Positions 7,366 through 13,074 of a DNA stretch of 13,074 nt are shown piece after piece. The notes under the pieces were generated by a model. It saw only the letters and a program-made list of their open reading frames with translations. It was not told the origin of the DNA and did no database searches. The stretch spans positions 1 to 13,074 of the forward strand of contig CALFRR010000231.1 in NCBI GenBank assembly GCA_937919435.1, in the 5' to 3' direction. Both the position numbers and the translations under genes were made by a program. Source of the DNA: an uncultured Alphaproteobacteria bacterium (GTDB taxonomy: Bacteria > Pseudomonadota > Alphaproteobacteria > Rhizobiales > Ancalomicrobiaceae). Position 1 is the stretch's first letter; every line of letters starts with the position of its first letter.

Positions 7366-7800
7366 ATGACCCGTAGACCCTTCGTTCTGATCGCCGTCGT
7401 TTTCGTGGCTGCCGCCCTGATCGCAGGCCTGGCCGGCCCCGGTTTTCGAAGCGCGGCGACGGCGCCGGACTCCCCGCGCGCGATCGTGGTGCCCAAACTC
7501 TCGATGCGGGCCGAGATCGGCAAGATCGCCTATGACGGCGTCTGCGCCGCCTGTCACGGCGCCGACGGTGCCGGCACCGACAAGGGCCCACCTTTCGTCC
7601 ATCCGATCTACAATCCCGGCCATCATGCCGACGAAGCCTTCTTTCGCGCCGCTCACGACGGTGTGCGCGCCCATCACTGGCGCTTCGGCGACATGCCCGC
7701 CCAACCCGACGTGAGCGATCAGAAGATCGCGGCGATCGTCCTCTACGTCCGCGAACTGCAGCGGGCGAACGGCATCGTCACTCAGGAACACCGCATGTGA
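7366..7800 (+). CDS. Membrane-anchored or periplasmic mono-heme cytochrome c
   Basis: 144 residues. An N-terminal hydrophobic segment (FVLIAVVFVAAALIAGLAG, residues 6-24) acts as signal or anchor. A single heme-attachment motif CAACH (C60, C63, H64) lies in a class I cytochrome c fold, with GDMPAQ providing the likely axial Met (M110) and a C-terminal helix (IAAIVLYVRELQ). Before M110 lies a His-rich stretch (HHADE and RAHHWRFGDM). Such small cytochromes are often found beside copper-resistance genes; their partner is usually unproven. Here the gene lies between cueR and copA. The start at 7366 is needed for the signal segment, though no good Shine-Dalgarno is seen. It may pass electrons between periplasmic copper chemistry and the respiratory chain, which is inference. 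Confidence 0.88.
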   Translation: MTRRPFVLIAVVFVAAALIAGLAGPGFRSAATAPDSPRAIVVPKLSMRAEIGKIAYDGVCAACHGADGAGTDKGPPFVHPIYNPGHHADEAFFRAAHDGVRAHHWRFGDMPAQPDVSDQKIAAIVLYVRELQRANGIVTQEHRM

Positions 7801-7807
7801 TCGGCGC

Positions 7808-7838
7808 TTGACCTTCCCATGATGGGAAGGTGCAGGAT
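7808..7838 (+). promoter_or_regulatory. CueR-type promoter/operator of copA
   Basis: A -35 element TTGACC (7808-7813) and a -10-like CAGGAT (7833-7838) are separated by 19 bases, the over-long spacer typical of MerR-family activated promoters. Between them lies a perfect palindrome at 7811-7831: ACCTTCCCAT, a central G, then ATGGGAAGGT. ACCTTCC...GGAAGGT is the established CueR/copper MerR box. It begins 8 bases after the cytochrome c stop and ends 50 bases before the copA start. Confidence 0.92.
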
Positions 7839-7888
7839 CGTCGGCAAGAGGGACGAAGACGATTTCTCCCCACTGCGAGGACGCGAAC

Positions 7889-10306
7889 ATGACGGATCAC
7901 CATCATCACCATCATCACCCCGACGCCGGGGTGACCACGGCCGATCCGGCCCACGCCGGCCTGCCCGACGGCGGGTCGACGATCGATCCGGTGTGCGGCA
8001 TGACCGTCGATCCGGCCAGTGCGAAGCACACGTCCGATCACGCCGGCCGACACTGGTTCTTCTGTTCCGCCGGGTGCCGGGAGCGCTTCGTCGCCGATCC
8101 GGCGCGCTATGCCGCCACGGCGGTCGACTCGGATCCGCTGGAGCCCACCCCGCCGGTCTCGGCGGCGAAGCCGAGCCCCGAGCCGTCGACCGCCACGATC
8201 TGGACCTGCCCGATGCACCCCCAGATCCACCGCCCGGGACCCGGCGCCTGCCCGATCTGCGGCATGGCGCTCGAGCCGGAGGTGCCCGCAGCCGAGGTCG
8301 GACCCAATGCCGAACTCACCGACATGACCCGACGCTTCTGGATCGCCCTCGCCCTGACCGTCCCGGTCTTCGTTCTGGAGATGGGCGGACATCTCGTCGG
8401 GCTCCACATGTGGCTGGGAGAGGGCACGTCCGTTTGGATTCAACTCGTCCTCGCCACTCCGGTGGTGCTGTGGGCCGGGGCGCCGTTCTTCGCGCGCGGC
8501 GGTCGGTCGGTGGTCACCGGCCATCTCAACATGTTCACCCTGATCGCGCTCGGCACCGGCGTCGCCTGGGGTTACAGCGTCGTCGCCACGCTGGCGCCCG
8601 GTCTGTTCCCGGCCGCTTTCCGCTCCGCCGACGGCATGGTCGCGATCTATTTCGAGGCCGCCGCCGTCATCACGGTGCTGGTGCTGCTCGGACAAGTCCT
8701 GGAACTCAGGGCGCGCGCGCAGACCGGCGGCGCCATCCGCGCTCTGCTCGATCTCTCGCCCAAGACGGCACGGCGGCTGGCCGACGACGGGTCGGAAGCC
8801 GATGTGGCGTTGGAAGCCGTGCAGGTCGGTGATCGACTGCGCGTCCGGCCGGGTGAAAAGGTCCCGGTCGACGGCAAAGTGATCGACGGTCGCAGTGCGG
8901 TCGACGAGTCGATGGTGACGGGCGAGTCGATGCCGGTGACCAAGAAGGTCGGCGACGACCTGATCGGTGGCACGCTCAACTTGGCCGGCGGCATCGTCAT
9001 GCGCGCCGGCAAGGTCGGTCGTGACACCTTGCTGGCGCGGATCGTCGCCATGGTCGGCGAGGCGCAGCGCTCGCGCGCGCCGATCCAGCGGCTTGCCGAT
9101 CAGGTCGCCGGGTGGTTCGTACCGGCTGTCGTCGCGGTTGCCGCGCTCGCCTTCGCCGCCTGGGCGACCCTCGGACCGGAGCCGCGATTCACCTATGGCC
9201 TGGTCGCGGCAGTGTCGGTTTTGATCATCGCCTGCCCCTGTGCCCTCGGGCTCGCGACGCCGATGTCGATCATGGTCGGTGTCGGGCGCGGCGCTCAGGC
9301 CGGCGTGCTGATCCGCAATGCCGAGGCGCTCGAGCGCTTCGAGAAGGTCGACACGCTCGTGGTCGACAAGACCGGCACCCTGACGATGGGGAGGCCGGGC
9401 GTTGCCGCGATCGAAGTCGTCGGTGGCTTTTCCGAAGCCGATCTGCTTCGGCTTGCCGCCGGCGTCGAGCGAGCCAGTGAACATCCACTCGCCGGAGCCG
9501 TCGTCGAAGCCGCCGAGGCACGGAACCTGATGATCGTCGACGCGAGCGAGTTCGACAGCCCGGTTGGCAAGGGCGTCACCGGCGTGGTCGATGGGCGCCG
9601 TATCGACGTCGGCGGTCCGCGTCTCATGAACGACGTAGGTATCGATGTCGGGGTGCTCGCAGCCCGCGCGGATGTGTTGCGCAAAAAAGGTGCGACAGTG
9701 GTGTTTGTTGCCGTCGATGGGAATCTGGCCGGCCTCATCGCCATCGCCGATCCCGTCAAGGCGACGACGCCCGATGCGCTTCGGGCCCTGCGCGACGACG
9801 GCATCCGCATCGTCATGCTGACCGGCGACAACCACACCACGGCACGCGCGGTGGCAGCACACCTCGGCATCGACGAGGTCGAGGCGGAGGTTCTGCCCGA
9901 GGACAAGGGCCGCGTGGTGGCGCGGCTCAAGGCTGAAGGCCGCATCGTCGCCATGGCCGGCGATGGCGTCAACGATGCGCCGGCCCTCGCCGCGGCCGAC
10001 GTCGGCGTCGCCATGGGCACCGGCACCGACGTGGCGATCGAGAGCGCCGGGGTGACGCTGCTGCGCGGCGATCTCGCGGGACTGGTGGCGGCGCGGCGCC
10101 TGAGCCGGGCGACGATGGCGAACATCCGCCAGAACCTGGTCTTCGCCTTCGTCTACAACGCCGCCGGCGTGCCGATCGCCGCCGGCGTGCTCTATCCGAT
10201 GTTCGGTCTCACTCTGTCACCGATCATTGCCGCCGCGGCAATGGCGCTGTCCTCGGTCAGCGTCGTCGCCAACGCCCTGCGTCTTCGCAAGCTCACTCTC
10301 GACTGA
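7889..10306 (+). CDS. copA: Cu(I)-exporting P1B-1-type ATPase with YHS and metal-binding N-domain
   Basis: An inner-membrane ATP-driven exporter of cytoplasmic Cu(I), 805 residues. The N-terminus begins with seven consecutive His (H4-H10), then a YHS domain (DPVCGMTVD ... FFCSAGCRERF), then a heavy-metal-binding domain (WTCPMHPQIHRPGPGACPIC). There is no classical CxxC HMA domain. The catalytic core has the TGESMPV dephosphorylation loop, CPC in the transport helix (C449-P450-C451), DKTGT (phosphorylated D493), SEHPLA, MLTGDN and GDGVNDAPAL. The Cu(I) signatures of P1B-1 pumps are present in the last helices: YN (Y756-N757) and MxxSS (M785, S788, S789). GAGGA at 7877-7881 supports the start. 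The CueR promoter lies directly upstream. Intact and of usual length. Confidence 0.96.
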   Translation: MTDHHHHHHHPDAGVTTADPAHAGLPDGGSTIDPVCGMTVDPASAKHTSDHAGRHWFFCSAGCRERFVADPARYAATAVDSDPLEPTPPVSAAKPSPEPSTATIWTCPMHPQIHRPGPGACPICGMALEPEVPAAEVGPNAELTDMTRRFWIALALTVPVFVLEMGGHLVGLHMWLGEGTSVWIQLVLATPVVLWAGAPFFARGGRSVVTGHLNMFTLIALGTGVAWGYSVVATLAPGLFPAAFRSADGMVAIYFEAAAVITVLVLLGQVLELRARAQTGGAIRALLDLSPKTARRLADDGSEADVALEAVQVGDRLRVRPGEKVPVDGKVIDGRSAVDESMVTGESMPVTKKVGDDLIGGTLNLAGGIVMRAGKVGRDTLLARIVAMVGEAQRSRAPIQRLADQVAGWFVPAVVAVAALAFAAWATLGPEPRFTYGLVAAVSVLIIACPCALGLATPMSIMVGVGRGAQAGVLIRNAEALERFEKVDTLVVDKTGTLTMGRPGVAAIEVVGGFSEADLLRLAAGVERASEHPLAGAVVEAAEARNLMIVDASEFDSPVGKGVTGVVDGRRIDVGGPRLMNDVGIDVGVLAARADVLRKKGATVVFVAVDGNLAGLIAIADPVKATTPDALRALRDDGIRIVMLTGDNHTTARAVAAHLGIDEVEAEVLPEDKGRVVARLKAEGRIVAMAGDGVNDAPALAAADVGVAMGTGTDVAIESAGVTLLRGDLAGLVAARRLSRATMANIRQNLVFAFVYNAAGVPIAAGVLYPMFGLTLSPIIAAAAMALSSVSVVANALRLRKLTLD

Positions 10307-10405
10307 CGGAACACCGATGGGCCTTGGTGCGGGCAACGACAATATGACGTCGATCTCAACTTCTCTCTGTCGAGCGTCGGCAGAGCAACCATGAAAGGGT
10401 AGAGA

Positions 10406-10915
10406 ATGCGTTCAGGCTATTCACCCCTCCAGAAATCCCTGCACTGGCTGACGGTGCTTCTGGTCGTTGCTCAATGGTGGACGAGCGCCGCGATCTATCG
10501 CACGCACGCCCACGATCCATTCGGCGTAGGACCCGACCCGATCGACCTGATCGAGCACAAACTGCACATCTATGGCGGCTTGCTCATTCTCGGGCTGACG
10601 ATCCTGCGCTTGGCGGTTCGTTGGCGCACCGGCGTGCCGGCTCTGCCCGCTGGACTTTCCCTCGCGAGCGGACGGTTGGCCCATTGGGGGCACGCCGGTC
10701 TCTATCTGGTCCTCTTCGGGCTCACGGCCACCGGCGTCGTCACGAGCTACTTCTGGTTCGGCATGGGGAAGGTGCACGAGCTTCTGGTCAAAGGACTGTA
10801 TGGGCTGGTCTTCCTGCATGTCGCAGCAACGATCTGGCACGAATTTGTCGATCGCATCGCCATTCTGCACCGCATGGCACCCCGGGCGTTCACCCGATCC
10901 GACCCCGTCAAATAG
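10406..10915 (+). CDS. Cytochrome b561-type membrane protein
   Basis: 169 residues with four predicted membrane helices (about 14-32, 55-72, 95-116 and 127-148). Conserved His candidates for two b-hemes are H13 (KSLHWL), H51/H54 (EHKLHIYG), H93/H96 (AHWGHAGL) and H138/H145 (VFLHVAATIWHE). The layout fits the bacterial cytochrome b561 (CybB/YodB-like) family, which moves electrons across or within the inner membrane. AAAGGG at 10393-10398 with ATG 10406 gives a reasonable start. It lies 99 bases after copA on the same strand and could be read from the CueR promoter or from its own. Together with the cytochrome c gene it flanks copA. Its electron donor and acceptor are unknown. Confidence 0.85.
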   Translation: MRSGYSPLQKSLHWLTVLLVVAQWWTSAAIYRTHAHDPFGVGPDPIDLIEHKLHIYGGLLILGLTILRLAVRWRTGVPALPAGLSLASGRLAHWGHAGLYLVLFGLTATGVVTSYFWFGMGKVHELLVKGLYGLVFLHVAATIWHEFVDRIAILHRMAPRAFTRSDPVK

Positions 10916-11224
10916 AGAAGGAGAATGGTGATTCGATGCTCGCGGTTGAGGGACTCGGGATCGGTGCCGAAACGCACCTGGCGTCCGCTGGCGAGTTTGA
11001 CCGCGATCCCCTACGCCTGGCGCTCGAAGATAATCGGAACTTCGGTCGACGTTTCCACGTGCGCCCCCGAGGTAGGAAGAGAGGCGGTCTCGCTGATTTG
11101 AACAGTCAGGGCTACACCGTTGAGAGGATTTCCGCCTCGTTCATGCCGCTTGCTATGCTATGCTCCTTGCTATTCGGCCTTCTGGCTCCGCAGGCCACAT
11201 CATTAAAGCAGCGGAACACATCAC
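10916..11224. other. 309-base stretch without a confident gene
   Basis: No known family is recognised here. On the + strand ATG 10925 (or GTG 10928) opens a 58-codon frame to 11101 after AGAAGGAG (10916-10923), but the site is too close to the ATG. A longer frame from ATG 10936 runs antisense into the integrase and looks spurious. On the - strand an open segment between stops reads protein-like (for example GGNPLNGVALTVQISETASL, later SGRQVRFGTDPESLNRE beyond a TAG), with no good start. A small direct repeat, TGCTATGCTATGCT (11151-11164), and a weak hairpin, GGCCT/AGGCC (11176-11180 with 11192-11196), lie just after the integrase 3' end. It may be a decayed gene or a junction between modules. 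Confidence 0.4.
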
Positions 11225-12385
11225 TCACACCAGCCGCATGGCCTTCCCTGTTCGCCGGCCGACTTCGTCGTAGTAGCGCGCCGCCTGCTGCACCGAGCGA
11301 TGCTGCGACTGCGCCATCGCTTCCGGCAGCGACACCCCCTGCCGCGCGGCTTCCGTCAGATACCCGGACCGCAGCCCGTGCGCCGAGACCTTCCCCGGCT
11401 CGATCCCGGCGAGCCCTGCCCGCTTCTTGACGATCGCGTTGATCGTCTGGGCCGAGAGCGCATTGCCGTCGAGATTGCCCCAGCGATCGATCCCACGGAA
11501 CACCGGCCCGGCCTCGATCCGCGCCGCCGCGAGCCAGGCCTTCAGCGCCTCGACCGGTCGGCCGGCGATCACCGCGAAGCGATCGTCGTCGGCCGAACTG
11601 GTCTTGGTCCGCCCGAGCCTGATCGTCATGCAGGGGAGACACTCGGAGGACGGGTCGTTCGGATCGGCCGGGATCGGCTCTTCGTCATGCAACCGCTCGA
11701 CGCGCAGATCGGCAAGCTCGGAGCGTCGACGACCGCCGGAGGCGAAGCCCACCAGCAGGATCGCCCGGTCGCGCAGATCGACGAGCGACGCGGTCGAACA
11801 GGTCGCGAGCATCGCGTCGAGCACATCTCGCGTGACGGCGGTGGCGCTCTTGCGCCGGCGGGAGCGATCGGCGGCGCGCACCGTCAGCCGCATCGCGGTC
11901 TTGAGCGACGGCGACCCAAACGGCCCGTCGAGGCCCTTCCAGCGATGCAGCGTCGACCAACTGGCGAGACGCCGCTGCACCGTCTGCGGCGCATGCGGTC
12001 CAGCCGACCGGAGAACCCCGTCGACGCGCAGCCGGCTCGCCACCTCCTCCGGCATGCCGTGGTCGGGATCGGCGGCGCGCTCCGTCGGGTCCCACAGGTG
12101 ATGGGCGACGAACTTCAGCACCAGGCTTTCCGGCACGGGCCACGGCAAGGACGCCCCGACCGCCGCTCGGCACCAGGCCTCGAGGTAGGCGAGATCGGAG
12201 GCGAGGGCACGAAGCGTGTTCTCGCCGATGCCACGCTTGGCCAGATGGCGCAGCGTGGCGACGTCCTCGTCGGAGAGGACGGTGGCGAGCCGATCGCGGC
12301 GATCGGCGGGGAGAATGGCGGCGAGCGCATCGAGCGCGAGGGCGCGTTGCGTCTCGGGATCGGCGAGCAGAGCGCCGTCGCTCAT
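11225..12385 (-). CDS. Tyrosine recombinase/integrase
   Basis: 386 residues, a site-specific DNA recombinase of the phage-integrase/Xer superfamily that cuts through a Tyr-DNA bond. An N-terminal SAM-like DNA-binding half (about 35-150, NTLRALASDLAYLEAWCRAA) precedes the catalytic domain. Candidate active-site residues are R220 (GGRRRSELADL), K261 (GRTKTS), H336 and R339 (HGLRSGY), H362 (QHRSVQQ) and the nucleophile Y371 (AARYYDE, nine residues after H362). Ser replaces His in the usual HxLRH motif, and HGLRSGYLTEAAR resembles the HSLRAGF-type integrases of alphaproteobacteria. ATG 12385 overlaps the vapC stop as ATGA, and GGAGA at 12392-12396 serves as ribosome site. It is the last gene of the vapBC operon. 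Whether it moves the whole island or resolves plasmid dimers is unknown. Confidence 0.92.
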   Translation of the reverse strand: MSDGALLADPETQRALALDALAAILPADRRDRLATVLSDEDVATLRHLAKRGIGENTLRALASDLAYLEAWCRAAVGASLPWPVPESLVLKFVAHHLWDPTERAADPDHGMPEEVASRLRVDGVLRSAGPHAPQTVQRRLASWSTLHRWKGLDGPFGSPSLKTAMRLTVRAADRSRRRKSATAVTRDVLDAMLATCSTASLVDLRDRAILLVGFASGGRRRSELADLRVERLHDEEPIPADPNDPSSECLPCMTIRLGRTKTSSADDDRFAVIAGRPVEALKAWLAAARIEAGPVFRGIDRWGNLDGNALSAQTINAIVKKRAGLAGIEPGKVSAHGLRSGYLTEAARQGVSLPEAMAQSQHRSVQQAARYYDEVGRRTGKAMRLV

Positions 12386-12798
12386 CGGCGGTCTCCGAGC
12401 ACGGCGGCATCGGGATGACGGAGCACGTCGGATTCCGGAAAGTCGGCCCCCTTGAACAGGAGCGGACAGCCGGCGACCGCGGCGACCGCATAGGCGAAGC
12501 AGTCGCCCATGTTGAGCGCGGCGGGGTGACGCCCCTTGCAGAAACGCTCATAGGCCGCCTCTGCAGCAGCGTAGTGCTTGGCGTCGAAGGGCACGGCGGT
12601 GACGCTGGGCGCCGCCACCAGCCGCGCGACGATGTCGGCGGCATTGGCGAACCCCTTGGCCGCGAGCACGATGCGGGTCTCGAACAGAGTCGGCCAACCG
12701 ATCAGCACGCCGCCGCGGCGCAGCGCCGCCTTGAAGGTCTCCGCTTCGAGCTCATCGAGGGCGATGGCGAGAATCGCCGACGTGTCGACGGCGATCAT
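12382..12798 (-). CDS. vapC: VapC-type PIN-domain toxin ribonuclease
   Basis: 138 residues, a PIN-domain RNase toxin of a type II toxin-antitoxin pair; family members cleave tRNA or rRNA when freed from VapB. The fold signature is clear: MIAVDTSAILAIALDE with D5, E40 (TLFETRIVL), D99 (LNMGDCFAYA) and D119 (LLFKGADF), the acidic set that binds the metal ions. The length is typical (about 130-140). The start at 12798 is chosen because it begins the PIN motif; the frame extends upstream to ATG 13032, but that part is vapB DNA read out of frame. The ATG overlaps the VapB stop as ATGA and has no Shine-Dalgarno, so translation is probably coupled to vapB. Its own stop overlaps the integrase start in the same way. 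Confidence 0.93.
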   Translation of the reverse strand: MIAVDTSAILAIALDELEAETFKAALRRGGVLIGWPTLFETRIVLAAKGFANAADIVARLVAAPSVTAVPFDAKHYAAAEAAYERFCKGRHPAALNMGDCFAYAVAAVAGCPLLFKGADFPESDVLRHPDAAVLGDRR

Positions 12799-12977
12799 TT
12801 CGGGAGGCCGTGGTCGTCGTAGAGATCGTCGTGGGCGGAGGTGACGCCGGCCGTCACACCGCGCCGGCCCTCGGCCATCAGGTCCCACAGGGCATCGATC
12901 GGGTGAGCATGCGCCCCGGCTCGGAGCGCGCTGTCGTAGCGCTCGAGCGCCTCTTCGACGAGCCGGTTCATCGGCAT
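12795..12977 (-). CDS. vapB: VapB-type antitoxin, abnormal 5' end
   Basis: From ATG 12977 the product has 60 residues (MPMNRLVEEALERYDSALRAG...). It would bind and neutralise VapC and repress its own promoter. The same frame continues upstream with clear antitoxin-like sequence (RHPKAKELAHALARRTG, as in Rv0623-type VapB proteins) back to a TAG at 13055-13053, but without an ATG, GTG or TTG start. Starting at 12977 therefore removes much of the N-terminal DNA-binding/dimerisation part. Loss of one C from the CCCC run near 13023 would fuse ATG 13032 to this frame; reversal of the TAG would restore an ATG at 13064. The C-terminal toxin-binding part and the overlap with vapC are intact. Family confidence is moderate; the start is unresolved. 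Confidence 0.7.
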   Translation of the reverse strand: MPMNRLVEEALERYDSALRAGAHAHPIDALWDLMAEGRRGVTAGVTSAHDDLYDDHGLPK

Positions 12978-13032
12978 CCCAGTCCGGCGGGCGAGCGCGT
13001 GGGCGAGCTCCTTCGCCTTGGGGTGACGACAT

Positions 13033-13074
13033 AGAACGGGCAGGAATATACGCTAAGCGGACATAAAGAGAACA
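13033..13074 (-). promoter_or_regulatory. Probable vapBC-integrase promoter with palindromic core
   Basis: On the - strand a good -10 hexamer TATATT lies at 13050-13045; no convincing -35 is seen within the window. Just upstream CGCTTAGCG (13059-13051 on the - strand) forms a short palindrome with a central base, a plausible VapBC autoregulatory operator or recombinase-binding site. Transcription starting about seven bases after the -10 would leave only a few bases before ATG 13032, i.e. a near-leaderless message. Confidence 0.45.

Noticed and set aside
7778..9862. A 694-codon open frame on the - strand opposite copA
   Set aside because: It is His/Asp/Arg-rich with no recognisable domain and is a by-product of GC-rich codon use in copA, whose catalytic motifs are unmistakable.
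10307..10405. A separate promoter for the cytochrome b gene in the 99-base gap
   Set aside because: TTGGTG and AATATG are present but their spacing (about 11 bases) is far too short for a normal promoter, and no CueR box is present.
10925..11101. A 58-codon + strand frame after the cytochrome b gene
   Set aside because: The Shine-Dalgarno-like AGAAGGAG is only about one base from the ATG, and the product shows no recognisable feature; kept only as part of the unexplained stretch.
11205..11220. Possible match of AAGCAGCGGAACA here to the right-edge AAGCGGACATAAAG as element end repeats
   Set aside because: The similarity is short and gapped, and not better than expected by chance; no flanking duplication was found.
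11300..12418. A 372-codon + strand open frame opposite the integrase
   Set aside because: Arg/Gly/Pro-rich with no family signature; the opposite strand carries the complete recombinase catalytic set.
12799..13032. Extension of vapC to an ATG at 13032
   Set aside because: The extra residues are Arg/Pro/Gly-rich and represent vapB DNA read in the wrong frame; the PIN domain begins cleanly at 12798.

Overview
The window is GC-rich DNA with a strong G/C third-base preference. Protein families, a Tat-dependent copper oxidase and an alphaproteobacterial-looking recombinase suggest an alphaproteobacterium, perhaps Hyphomicrobiales or Rhodobacterales; the genus is not determined. It reads as an accessory copper/silver resistance island bounded by mobile-DNA features: an IS21-like terminus on the left and a toxin-antitoxin/tyrosine recombinase operon on the right. 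No rRNA, tRNA or CRISPR array was seen.

Region 1 (1-4781): an IS21-family end (1-54) runs directly into a CusB-like adaptor gene that has lost its start and signal peptide. Next come an intact Cu(I)/Ag(I)-type RND pump gene, cusA, and a CusF-like periplasmic metallochaperone. The three lie on the + strand with short gaps (13 and 8 bases) and end at a GC-rich stem-loop. No outer-membrane channel gene (cusC) is present, and the original promoter side has been replaced by the insertion sequence.

Region 2 (4782-6934): a small exported Cys/His/Met-rich protein and a Tat-exported multicopper oxidase with a 66-residue Met-rich insert, probably co-transcribed. A 22-bp dyad lies upstream of the small gene. 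A stem-loop separates the oxidase from the convergent regulator.

Region 3 (6935-10915): cueR (- strand) diverges from a c-type cytochrome gene. The copper P1B-ATPase copA follows, preceded by a textbook CueR promoter (perfect 10+1+10 palindrome, 19-bp spacer). A cytochrome b561-type membrane protein gene comes after it. CueR should sense cytoplasmic Cu(I) and activate copA. CopA moves Cu(I) to the periplasm, the multicopper oxidase can oxidise it there, CusF and the small protein can bind it, and CusBA would expel it if the adaptor were functional. The two cytochromes suggest an added electron-transfer component, which is inference.

Region 4 (10916-13074): about 310 bases with no confident gene, then a compact - strand operon vapB-vapC-integrase whose genes are joined by two ATGA stop/start overlaps. 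The VapB start is abnormal: the recognisable antitoxin frame has no usable start codon upstream of an internal ATG.
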